A stretch of DNA of 33,857 bases from Candidatus Cloacimonetes bacterium ADurb.Bin211 (GTDB lineage: Bacteria; Cloacimonadota; Cloacimonadia; Cloacimonadales; Cloacimonadaceae): positions 1 through 33,857 of the forward strand of contig MWCN01000071.1 in assembly GCA_002070045.1 (NCBI GenBank), written 5' to 3'. This document shows positions 8,586-16,560 of the stretch, piece after piece (the first letter of the stretch is position 1; every line of letters starts with the position of its first letter). A program made the translations under genes and the position numbers. The notes under the pieces were generated by a model. The model ran no database searches and was not told the DNA's origin. It was given only the letters and a program-made list of their open reading frames with translations.

Positions 8586-9809
8586 TTGGACTCTTTCCAC
8601 TTTACCATCTATCAGAACTATCTTAAAGTAATGCATAAGTTCTGTCAGTATCCTGAACTTGTTAAGCAACTGGAAAAGGGAAAGTTCAGTTCTAACACTA
8701 AAGTGCTGGCGATTGGGAAAACAGCCTGGAAGATGGCATCCCTTTGTGCCAAAATACTTGCTCAGAAAAATATCTCCTATGAGGGTTTTGTTTTAACAAA
8801 ATATGGCTTAACTTACGGTCCCATTTTAGGAATAACTGTTCTGGAAGCAGGGCATCCACTTCCTGATGTTAACAGTTTTTCCCATAGCAAGACCATTGTA
8901 AACTGGTTAAAAAACTCATCTCCGAAAGATGACCTTATAATATTACTTTCAGGTGGCACTTCTGCTTTGTTTGAAATTCCCGAAGAGGGAATCAGTGAGC
9001 AGAAACTAATTGAGACATATAAACAACTCTTAAAAAGCGGAAAAAACATAGAGGAAATTAATAAAGAAAGGTCAAAATATTCTCGGGTAAAAAATGGAAA
9101 GGCTCTTTCTTTTGTTCAGGCAAAGAAAATTAAAATCTTTGCGGTATCTGATGTTCCTGATAATAATCCTCACATTTTAGGTTCTGCACCTTTTACTCCA
9201 GATATGGTGGATATTAAGGTGAAAAATGGTTGGAACTATAAATATGAGAATAAGGATATCCGTTATCGTATCGTAGCTGATAATAATTCCTTCTGTACTA
9301 ATTTATCTGATGAATTTAAATCTGCTGGGTTTTATGTTTTTCAGGACTACCAATTTTATACCTATTCCATTAATAAAATGGTTAATATATTAACCAATAT
9401 ATTAGGTAGTTCATCTGAGCAAACTTTGAAAATACACCCTTTTATCTTTATTGCAGGTGGTGAGCTTTCTGTTAAAGTAACTGGTAATGGTTCAGGAGGT
9501 CGTTGCAGTCATCTGGTTTTAAATATGATTAATCCTTTATCCCGGTTCCCTAATTCTGCTCTATTTTGTTTTGCTACAGATGGTTGTGATAATGTGGTTG
9601 GAAGTGGAGGTGCCTGGGCAGATAGCTATACCCGGAAAGAAATTCTTGATGCTAAAATTTCTATCACCAGGACAAGAAAGGAATTTGATAGCTATACTGC
9701 CTTAAAATCCATAAATCATATACTTCCTGCCCCAATTTTAGCTACTAATGTGAATGATGTGTATGTTCTTTCTTGCGGTTATAGTATATCCCATCAAAAT
9801 GAAATCTAA
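8586..9809 (+). CDS. Glycerate kinase / MOFRL family protein (divergent), probable TTG start
   Basis: Resembles class II glycerate 2-kinases (GckA/TtuD with a MOFRL domain), which phosphorylate D-glycerate to 2-phosphoglycerate. Seen features are GKTAWKMA (the Lys of GKAA-type motifs), HPLPD, a glycine-rich LLSGGTSAL loop, GGELSVKVTGNGSGGR and ATDGCDN in the C-terminal domain, and a terminal TNVNDVYVL. Some usual residues differ: GRCSHL where GRNQE is typical, and LATNVND where TGTNVND is typical, so activity or substrate may have changed. An in-frame ATG exists at 8535 but lacks a ribosome binding site; TTG at 8586 has AGGAG at 8574-8578 with 7 bases of spacing, giving 407 residues. Stands alone between divergent rpsA and lptD. 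Confidence 0.75.
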   Translation: MDSFHFTIYQNYLKVMHKFCQYPELVKQLEKGKFSSNTKVLAIGKTAWKMASLCAKILAQKNISYEGFVLTKYGLTYGPILGITVLEAGHPLPDVNSFSHSKTIVNWLKNSSPKDDLIILLSGGTSALFEIPEEGISEQKLIETYKQLLKSGKNIEEINKERSKYSRVKNGKALSFVQAKKIKIFAVSDVPDNNPHILGSAPFTPDMVDIKVKNGWNYKYENKDIRYRIVADNNSFCTNLSDEFKSAGFYVFQDYQFYTYSINKMVNILTNILGSSSEQTLKIHPFIFIAGGELSVKVTGNGSGGRCSHLVLNMINPLSRFPNSALFCFATDGCDNVVGSGGAWADSYTRKEILDAKISITRTRKEFDSYTALKSINHILPAPILATNVNDVYVLSCGYSISHQNEI

Positions 9810-9853
9810 TCCCTACTAGTTACGGAAATGACGCTCACTATTTTTAGCTTCAA

Positions 9854-12256
9854 ATGAATAAATTCACACTCATCCTGTTAATGTTATCTTTATCTTTAGT
9901 GCTTCTGGCACAAAATGATAGAGATGATATATTATCAAAACTACCTGAAGCTATACCAGATACACTAACTCAGGCTATAATTAAAGTAGATTCTTTATTC
10001 TATGCTGCGGATAGCGTGTCCTATTATCAGAATCTGGAACAGATAAATCTCTTTGGTAATACAGAAGTAAGATATCAAGAATTCGTGATTAATAGTGATT
10101 CCATCACATTAAACCTGAAAACAAATCGTGCTTATAGTGCCGGAAACACCCTTATGAAAGATGGTGAGCAAATTCTGCTCGGTTCTAATGTAGCCTATGA
10201 TATAGAAACTCAAATAGGTATAATGGAGAACGGTATTAGCAGTATGGACAAGAGTTTTTATAGCGGAAAACAGGTGCGAAAGATAGATGTTGATACTTAT
10301 GATGTGGATGATTGCAATTTCACCACTTGCGAATATGCTGAGCCTGATTTCTGGTTCACGGCAAAAGAGGTGCGCATCTATAATAAAGATAAAATTGTAG
10401 GGAAAAATGTGGTGGCTTATGTAAATCATCTGCCTATTTTCTATTTCCCCTTCATAATCATCCCCTTGCAGAGAGGAAGACATCCCGGCTTTTTAATTCC
10501 AGTCCCCGGTTATAATGTGGTAGATGGTAAATTTCTCAAAGATATTGCCTGGTATTATCCTTATAAGGATTATGCAGATATCATTGTGAGTTTTGACCTT
10601 TATGAAAAAACGGGTTGGAAGGCGAATTTAAATTTGAATTATCTTAAGCGTTATATTTTAAATGGAAATCTGGATGCTGCTTTTCAAAAAAAGCTTACTG
10701 ATGTACAAACCTACAATGATTGGTCAGTTAGAGCGAATCATCATCAAGAGCTTGGAAACAAAGCTACTTTTGACTTAAATGTTGATTTTGTCAGCAATAA
10801 ACGTATCTGGGAAGGTAGCTCGGATATTAATGAAAGTCTTGCTCAAACTGTTACTTCTTCTATATCCTATCGTCAACCTTTACTGAGTTCCTATCTGAAT
10901 ATAGGTTCAACTTATACAGAAGATTTAATTAATGACCGTGCCAGCATTTCTCTCCCTTCAGCAACTTTTTCTTTACCTTCCAGACCTGTCTATGAAATCT
11001 TCTATCATCCCCAGAGAAGTCCCGATGCCTGGTGGAGTAATATCAGTTATAACTATAATGTTCGCCTGGACCATATAGGTATAATGAACGCACCTCACAG
11101 AGATTTTCAGGATTATATCTGGAATAATGAACCCGACCCCGAAAATCCAGATTCCTATCTAACTCAGCATAATGCAGGTATAAAGCATCAATTGGGTCTA
11201 TCTTACAACTGGAAAGCTTTAGGATGGTTAAATTTTCAGCACGGTTTATCCTATAATGAAGCCTGGTTTGACCGGGATAAAAATGGTAAAAACTGGGTAA
11301 GAGGTAATGATTATTATGCCTATACAAACACTAATTTCAATGTTTATGGTGTGCGAAACTTTCAGCAGGGATGGTTAAAATCTATCCGTCATTTGTTAAC
11401 ACCCTCTGCAGGTATCAGTCTAAGTCCTGATTTTACTAAAAATAATAAATTCTACAACTTTGGCGGTATCTATCTAAGCAATGCAAGTAAAGCTGCAAGT
11501 CTGAATCTATCTTTAGATCAGAGATGGCAAATTAAATATGGAAAAGATGACAAAAAGATTAATGATTTAATCGGCTTAAGAAGCAGTATTTCTGCTAATC
11601 TCGTGAAAAAAGACCAGCCTTTTGGAAATATATCTCACAGTGCATATTTCCGACCAGGGTCCATAAATCTAGGAACTATTCAAATGCCTTCAACAAAATA
11701 TAAACTGGATAAAATCTCTCTTGCTTATTCTGCTCAATATAGTCTCTATCATAATCCTTATCAGATGCACTTTCTGGATTGGCAACCTTCCAACCAGTAT
11801 TTTTCTCAAGCATTAACTCTCACGGGCTCTGCTCCTTATCAAAAATATTTTGACCGAGAAAAGAATAAAACCTTTGACCCCTATCAAACTCCAGATAGTC
11901 TTCAAGTATTTGCTGAAGAATTCTCTTCTTTAAGTGGACAGGAAAACTGGAAACTCTCCCTATCGCATGACCTTAGCGCTACTAAAAGTATGTCCAATCC
12001 AGTTTCACAGAATCTTAGATTGGATTCCTCTTTCAAAATTACCCAGAATTGGTCTATCAGTTATGGTAATTATATCAACCTCAAAACTGGCAAGATGCTC
12101 TCTCATACTTTGCATATAATCCGGGATTTACATTGCTGGAAGTTGGATTTAAGTTACAGCAAGAGAAATGAATACTGGGAATATCGCATAGCCTTATTCA
12201 ATGTGGTGTTTCCTGATGCTTTGAGATTTCAGACTCATGATAGCAGAAGAAGTTAA
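9854..12256 (+). CDS. lptD: LPS-assembly outer membrane protein LptD (OstA)
   Basis: Outer membrane translocon that places lipopolysaccharide in the outer leaflet. The 800-residue protein has a signal peptide (residues 1-19), a short OstA/LptA-like periplasmic domain with repeats such as NLFGNTEVRYQEFVINSDS (about 65-160), then a long beta-barrel domain rich in aromatic, alternating strands. The junction carries CNFTTC (Cys154, Cys159) followed by a FWFTAKEVRIY and FYFPFIIIPLQR...GFLIP segment, which matches the Cys-containing junction of E. coli LptD. A late Cys near the C-terminus, also seen here (LHCWKLDLSY), is part of disulfide-dependent maturation in E. coli; whether the same occurs here is inference. 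No clear ribosome binding site. Overlaps gmhB by 20 bases. Confidence 0.85.
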   Translation: MNKFTLILLMLSLSLVLLAQNDRDDILSKLPEAIPDTLTQAIIKVDSLFYAADSVSYYQNLEQINLFGNTEVRYQEFVINSDSITLNLKTNRAYSAGNTLMKDGEQILLGSNVAYDIETQIGIMENGISSMDKSFYSGKQVRKIDVDTYDVDDCNFTTCEYAEPDFWFTAKEVRIYNKDKIVGKNVVAYVNHLPIFYFPFIIIPLQRGRHPGFLIPVPGYNVVDGKFLKDIAWYYPYKDYADIIVSFDLYEKTGWKANLNLNYLKRYILNGNLDAAFQKKLTDVQTYNDWSVRANHHQELGNKATFDLNVDFVSNKRIWEGSSDINESLAQTVTSSISYRQPLLSSYLNIGSTYTEDLINDRASISLPSATFSLPSRPVYEIFYHPQRSPDAWWSNISYNYNVRLDHIGIMNAPHRDFQDYIWNNEPDPENPDSYLTQHNAGIKHQLGLSYNWKALGWLNFQHGLSYNEAWFDRDKNGKNWVRGNDYYAYTNTNFNVYGVRNFQQGWLKSIRHLLTPSAGISLSPDFTKNNKFYNFGGIYLSNASKAASLNLSLDQRWQIKYGKDDKKINDLIGLRSSISANLVKKDQPFGNISHSAYFRPGSINLGTIQMPSTKYKLDKISLAYSAQYSLYHNPYQMHFLDWQPSNQYFSQALTLTGSAPYQKYFDREKNKTFDPYQTPDSLQVFAEEFSSLSGQENWKLSLSHDLSATKSMSNPVSQNLRLDSSFKITQNWSISYGNYINLKTGKMLSHTLHIIRDLHCWKLDLSYSKRNEYWEYRIALFNVVFPDALRFQTHDSRRS

Positions 12257-12827
12257 AAAAGCAGTTTTTCTTGACCGGGATGGATGCATCAGTCCAGATA
12301 ATTTTGGAATAAGACCAGACCCAGAAAAATATCATCTTTATCCCTACACTATTGATGCGCTGAAGATTTTACAGGACTTAGGGTATATGTTAATCATCGT
12401 CACCAATCAAGCTGGAATTGCTAAAGGATATTTTGACCTGGAAACTTTAGAGAAGGTGCATACTAAACTGAGAGAATTGTTAACAAACGAAGGCATAATT
12501 CTCACGGATATATATTATTCTCCCTATCTGGAAACGGGAACCGTGCCTCCTTTCAATATTGCTCATAATGACCGTAAACCAGGGTTAGGTATGTTCTATA
12601 AAGCAAAAAGAGATCATCCTTTTGACCCAGGTAAATCCTGGATGCTGGGCGATAGAAAATCCGATGTTTACTTCGGCAAAAAAGCAGGATTAAAAACAGT
12701 CTTACTCCTTAGTGGTCACGGAAAAGAAGAACTTTTAACCGGATTTGAAGGCTGGGAATATAAACCTGATTTTATAGCAGAAAATTTACTCACTGCTGCT
12801 AAACTGATTCAAATGCTCACCATATGA
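12237..12827 (+). CDS. gmhB: HAD-family heptose bisphosphate phosphatase, GmhB-like
   Basis: HAD phosphatase of the HisB/GmhB type, expected to remove the 7-phosphate of D-glycero-manno-heptose 1,7-bisphosphate in LPS core heptose synthesis. 196 residues. Motif I FLDRDG gives the nucleophile Asp13 and acid/base Asp15, motif II is VTNQAG, and motif III/IV are NDRKPG and MLGDRKSDV. The zinc-binding loop of E. coli GmhB (pattern CPH ... CDCRKP) is replaced by YYSPYLETG ... AHNDRKPG, so the Cys ligands are absent. Start codon lies inside the end of lptD, and the stop overlaps the next start by 4 bases, so the four genes 9854-14461 look like one operon. The link to lptD supports an LPS role. Confidence 0.82.
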   Translation: MIAEEVKKAVFLDRDGCISPDNFGIRPDPEKYHLYPYTIDALKILQDLGYMLIIVTNQAGIAKGYFDLETLEKVHTKLRELLTNEGIILTDIYYSPYLETGTVPPFNIAHNDRKPGLGMFYKAKRDHPFDPGKSWMLGDRKSDVYFGKKAGLKTVLLLSGHGKEELLTGFEGWEYKPDFIAENLLTAAKLIQMLTI

Positions 12828-13642
12828 AAAATATAAATCATTATAGCCAAAGCAAATTTGCTTCTCTTTCCCCTGTCAAGCAGTTAAAAGCTCTGGATAG
12901 ACTGCTTTTTTCTCTGGAACACTCTATTTCTCAAAATGATAATTATACCAAATTAAAGAATCATATCATAGATTGTATTTCCTGGATGAAGCCACCTTTA
13001 CCAGAATATCTTTCCCAGCTTAGCAATGCTTTGGAAAAAGAAGAATCCTTAGAAAAAATCTATTATGCTATTGCTTACTATCAGCAGCAACGCGGTAAAT
13101 CCTTGAAAGATTACCAGATTGAAGTTAGGAAAGGCGATGGTTTGAGAGTGGTTCAACCAGAAACAGTAAATAAAGCTCAACAAATGATTTTGATACTGGA
13201 TAATCTTCGTTCTGCATTCAATATTGGTTCAATATTTCGCACTGCAGAATGCCTAAATCTTAAATCTATCTATCTTTGCGGAGTTTGTGCTACTCCCGAA
13301 AGTTCTTCTTTGAAAAAGACAGCTAGGGGAATTGAGGATAGAGTTTTATGGAAATATTTTCCCCACCCAGAAGATGCCATTCTTGCCGCTAAATCCGAAG
13401 GTTACTTTCTCTATGCGTTAGAAACTGTGGAAGCGGCAAAATCCGTGTTTGAGGTTAATTATAAATTTCCTCTGGCGTTAGTAGTTGGAAATGAAAGTAT
13501 GGGTATAAGTCAAAATGCTTTAAAACTATGTGATAGTTTTCTTGCTATTCCGGTTCAAGGTTGGAAAAATTCTCTCAATGTAGCTGTTGCCTGTGCTATT
13601 TGTGCCTATCAGATAGTTTTTGGCAATTCACCACACCAATGA
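12824..13642 (+). CDS. SpoU/TrmH-family RNA 2'-O-methyltransferase
   Basis: SPOUT-class methyltransferase using S-adenosylmethionine to methylate a ribose in tRNA or rRNA. 272 residues. An N-terminal helical extension (about 1-115) has no motif I recognise. The catalytic knot domain follows with motif 1 LDNLRSAFNIGSIFRTAE (catalytic Arg), motif 2 LVVGNESMGIS and motif 3 IPVQGWKNSLNVAVA. These are textbook TrmH/TrmL-type motifs; the exact target nucleotide cannot be assigned. The ATGA overlap with the gmhB-like gene indicates coupled translation. Confidence 0.88.
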   Translation: MKNINHYSQSKFASLSPVKQLKALDRLLFSLEHSISQNDNYTKLKNHIIDCISWMKPPLPEYLSQLSNALEKEESLEKIYYAIAYYQQQRGKSLKDYQIEVRKGDGLRVVQPETVNKAQQMILILDNLRSAFNIGSIFRTAECLNLKSIYLCGVCATPESSSLKKTARGIEDRVLWKYFPHPEDAILAAKSEGYFLYALETVEAAKSVFEVNYKFPLALVVGNESMGISQNALKLCDSFLAIPVQGWKNSLNVAVACAICAYQIVFGNSPHQ

Positions 13643-13654
13643 GGAAGGATAATT

Positions 13655-14461
13655 ATGTCCGAAAATAAAGAATATTACGCTATCTTAAATGAACTTATAT
13701 CTAAAAATCAAACTCTTTGGCAAGTCACTATCATTTCTTCAGAAGGTTCCACTCCTGCTAAACCAGGAATGAAGATGCTTATCCCTCTAGCAGGAAAAGT
13801 ATATGGCAATTTAGGAGGAGGTGAACTGGAACACCTGCTCATATCAAGAGTGCGAGAAGAACAACCTTCTTTACCAATTCTTGAAACTTATTTACTCAAT
13901 GATGATGGCGAAAAACCTGAACGAACAGAAGGTATTCAGTTATCAATGGTCTGTGGTGGTTCAGTTACAGTATTTATAGAACCACTTTTCTCCTCAAAAA
14001 TTCTCTATATCATCGGAGCAGGACACTGTGGAAAAGCTTTAGCGCATTTAGCTGGACTTTGTGATTTTCAGACCAGGCTTATTGATAACCGTCCTGAAGC
14101 TCTGCAAAATATCCCTCCAGAAATCTGTTCAGACCTCCATTTAAGTGATTATACCGACCTGGACAATCACATTAATTTCAATCAAAACGCTCTTATTGTA
14201 ATTATGACTCAGGGGCATACCTATGATGAACAGGTTCTGGAACAATGCCTGAATAAACCTTTTCGTTATTTGGGTATGATTGGGAGCAAGCGAAAAGCTG
14301 CGAAAACTTTTCAACTTTTAAAAGATAAAGGTTACTCAGAAAAGGAATTACAAAATATTCATTGCCCCGTAGGACTACCTATTGGCTCAAAAACTCCTTA
14401 CGAAATTGCCGTTTCTATTCTCGCTGAAATAATTCTGGAACTATCTCAAGATAAAATTTAA
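13655..14461 (+). CDS. XdhC/CoxI-family molybdenum cofactor maturation protein
   Basis: XdhC-like proteins bind molybdenum cofactor and help insert its sulfurated form into xanthine-dehydrogenase-type enzymes (known for Rhodobacter XdhC). 268 residues: an N-terminal XdhC/CoxI domain (SSEGSTPAKPGMKML, GNLGGGELE, SMVCGGSVTVFIEP) and a C-terminal Rossmann domain (LYIIGAGHCGKALA), ending with the family motif GLPIGSKTPYEIAVSILAEI. Good ribosome binding site GAGGAAGG 8 bases upstream. No molybdenum hydroxylase subunit gene is in the window, so its client lies elsewhere. It follows the RNA methyltransferase by 12 bases and ends the operon. Confidence 0.87.
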   Translation: MSENKEYYAILNELISKNQTLWQVTIISSEGSTPAKPGMKMLIPLAGKVYGNLGGGELEHLLISRVREEQPSLPILETYLLNDDGEKPERTEGIQLSMVCGGSVTVFIEPLFSSKILYIIGAGHCGKALAHLAGLCDFQTRLIDNRPEALQNIPPEICSDLHLSDYTDLDNHINFNQNALIVIMTQGHTYDEQVLEQCLNKPFRYLGMIGSKRKAAKTFQLLKDKGYSEKELQNIHCPVGLPIGSKTPYEIAVSILAEIILELSQDKI

Positions 14462-14780
14462 TCTACAGAATTATCCGACCAATCAAAACTGGTTATACTT
14501 TAATATCTATTCAGTTTAACTCTTTTTAATAACCCTTAATCTATAGATTAACTATCTTTTATCGTGTTTTCTTCGGGATTAATTATTATTTCTCAGTTCC
14601 TCACTACTGATGTGTTGCTTATGTCCAACTTATGTCCAACTTATGTCCAACTTATGTCCGAAATGGGACATCAATTGGAGATAAGTTCAACGAAAGTTTA
14701 ACTTCTAAGATCAAGATAAAAATTATCTGGAATCATTTCCCTGAAGATAAATAAATAGATTTCAGCTTATTAAAAAAGTA
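14462..14780. other. Convergent intergenic spacer with palindrome and repeat array
   Basis: No gene is seen between the XdhC-like gene and htrA, which converge here. The spacer contains a perfect 16-bp palindrome TTAATCTATAGATTAA (14536-14551) without the G/C-rich stem of a terminator, a tandem array described separately, and the htrA terminator at its right end. No obvious strong terminator for the plus-strand operon was found. Confidence 0.6.
14618..14671. repeat. 11-bp tandem repeat array ending in an inverted copy (copy 1)
   Basis: Three exact units CTTATGTCCAA (14618-14650) are followed by a fourth, CTTATGTCCG (14651-14660). The last unit's ATGTCC (14654-14659) pairs with GGACAT (14666-14671) across the 6-base centre GAAATG. 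The same architecture occurs at 31491-31548 with a one-base unit difference. The unit length equals about one helical turn. It lies in a non-coding convergent spacer. Function unknown. Confidence 0.95.
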
Positions 14781-14804
14781 AAGCTCCGTTTTTACACGGA
14801 GCTT
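14772..14804 (-). terminator. Rho-independent terminator of htrA
   Basis: Perfect 9-bp stem AAGCTCCGT (14781-14789) / ACGGAGCTT (14796-14804) with a 6-base loop. Read on the minus strand it is followed by a T-rich run (complement of 14772-14780). It starts 20 bases after the htrA stop codon, so it ends the htrA transcript. Confidence 0.85.
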
Positions 14805-14824
14805 ATACTTTCTCTATGTGTTAG

Positions 14825-16342
14825 TTAACTATTGAAACGCAGCACCACAAATTGTTCGTTTTTGCTACGGTCCTGCACATAAAGAACAATGGTATTACTG
14901 GATTTTTCTTTCATTGTCTTTATCGCATTATCCATAGCAGTATTGTATTCTTCCGGACTATTAACTTCGGTATTTCCTACTTTTAAAATGATATAACCAG
15001 GCTGGATTCCGGCACGAGCTGCTGGTGAATCCGGTGCTACGGCACTAACAATCACACCCTTATCCGCATTAATATTATTTTGTTTTGCATAGGCACTATC
15101 AATGGATACCACAGTTATTCCTGCAGTTGTATCAGCTTTGGTAGCTTTTTCTGCACTAGCCAATTTATCTTCTGGATAAGCATCCAGAGTTATTTGCAAT
15201 GTTAAAGTATCATTATTCCGAATCACTTTAACCGGAACCTTAACTCCAGGTTTGGAAGTGGCAACAGCAATACGGAATTTTGATACATTAGGAACTTTTT
15301 CGCCATTAAATTCAATTATCACATCACCAACCTGGATTCCTGCCTTATCTGCGGGAGAATCCTTTTCCACTTTAGCTACCAGAACACCAGAAACCTCAGA
15401 AAGGTTGAAAGCTTCCATTAAATCAGCAGTTATTTCCTGGGGTAATATTCCGATATAAGCACGAGTAACCTTTCCCGTAGCAACGAGGTCTTCCACCACA
15501 CGTTTGGCTAAATTAATAGGAATGGCAAAACCAATACCAATATTTCCACCACTGGTGCTGGTAATAGCAGAATTTATTCCTATCACTTCTCCCTTAATAT
15601 TCAAAAGAGGTCCGCCACTATTACCAGGATTAATCGCAGCATCCGTCTGAATATAATCTTGATATATAGGAGAACTGCTTCCGAAATTCAAATTTGACCT
15701 TCCTATAGCAGATATAACGCCCAGAGTCACTGTCCTATCCAGTCCCACATCTCCAAAAGGATTTCCAATAGCAATTGCCCATTCTCCAATCTCTAACTTA
15801 GAAGAGTCGCCTAAGGGTGCTATAGTAACTTTCTCCCCTTCTTTAACCTTAATTTTAATTACCGCCACATCAGTGCTAGGATCCAATCCTACAACCTCTG
15901 CAGTGTAACTAATCTTATCCGCAAGAGTGACCGTTATAGTCCCTTCCTTCCCTTTTTCTACAACATGATTATTGGTCATTATATAGGCTTCCCGCGTTTG
16001 AGGATTGTATTCATAGATAAAACCACTACCCATAGAAGTGATCTTCCTCTGCATTTCTCTCGGTATCTCCGGGAAGAAATATTTAAACAGAGGATCATCA
16101 AAGAAGGGATTGGTGATAGCAGGTATGCTAACCTTAGCTTCTACTTTAATCTGTACCACAGATTCCCTGACTTCACGCACTACTTTAACTACAGGATTAG
16201 TTCCATCCTCATCCTGAAACATTGAGATTTGACTTTTGGAAGTGGATAATGTAGGTGGCTCTGCTTTATCTGTCTTAGCAAAAATACCAGACACTAGCAT
16301 TACCATCAGGATTACTGGAATAAGCATCTTCCCGATTTTCAT
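14825..16342 (-). CDS. HtrA/Deg-family periplasmic serine protease
   Basis: Envelope quality-control protease and chaperone of the DegP/DegQ/DegS class. 505 residues with a signal peptide (1-22, cleavage near FAK). The trypsin-like domain has catalytic His126 (NNHVVEKG), Asp158 (STDVAVIKI) and Ser242 (INPGNSGGPLL). Two PDZ domains follow, at about 300-390 (AYIGILPQEI, DKAGIQVGDVIIEFNG) and about 405-500 (ARAGIQPGYIILKVG). Strong ribosome binding site AAGGAGA 7 bases before the ATG. Two PDZ domains favour DegP/DegQ over DegS. Single-gene transcript ending at the hairpin 14781-14804. Divergent from recG. Confidence 0.95.
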   Translation of the reverse strand: MKIGKMLIPVILMVMLVSGIFAKTDKAEPPTLSTSKSQISMFQDEDGTNPVVKVVREVRESVVQIKVEAKVSIPAITNPFFDDPLFKYFFPEIPREMQRKITSMGSGFIYEYNPQTREAYIMTNNHVVEKGKEGTITVTLADKISYTAEVVGLDPSTDVAVIKIKVKEGEKVTIAPLGDSSKLEIGEWAIAIGNPFGDVGLDRTVTLGVISAIGRSNLNFGSSSPIYQDYIQTDAAINPGNSGGPLLNIKGEVIGINSAITSTSGGNIGIGFAIPINLAKRVVEDLVATGKVTRAYIGILPQEITADLMEAFNLSEVSGVLVAKVEKDSPADKAGIQVGDVIIEFNGEKVPNVSKFRIAVATSKPGVKVPVKVIRNNDTLTLQITLDAYPEDKLASAEKATKADTTAGITVVSIDSAYAKQNNINADKGVIVSAVAPDSPAARAGIQPGYIILKVGNTEVNSPEEYNTAMDNAIKTMKEKSSNTIVLYVQDRSKNEQFVVLRFNS

Positions 16343-16526
16343 TATATTCTCCTTATATCTACGATAATAATATTATCTTTTCTATTTATCTAACTGACAT
16401 ATAGTTATAGGGTTATATGATTTTACCTCTCTATCTTTTGCAAGATTGAAGTCAAGAAAAAATTTAATCCGCTAAGATTATTCTATGTTTATCTATACTA
16501 ATATCCCTATTCATTTCCTGCAGATA

Positions 16527-16532
16527 TTGACA
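16527..16532 (+). promoter_or_regulatory. Candidate -35 element before recG
   Basis: A perfect TTGACA lies only 28 bases before the recG ATG. With a normal spacer the -10 would fall at about 16550-16555 (ATTGTG, a poor match) and the transcript would begin at or very near the start codon. The recG ATG has no ribosome binding site, which fits a leaderless mRNA, but the weak -10 leaves this uncertain. Confidence 0.35.
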
Positions 16533-16560
16533 AAAAATATCATTTCAACATTGTGTCTAT

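Noticed and set aside
10109-10483. A 124-codon minus-strand frame inside lptD
   Set aside because: Shadow of the lptD coding frame; composition is not protein-like and there is no start signal.
14600-14680. Possible CRISPR-like array at the 11-bp repeats
   Set aside because: Units are directly adjacent with no spacers, and are far shorter than CRISPR repeats.
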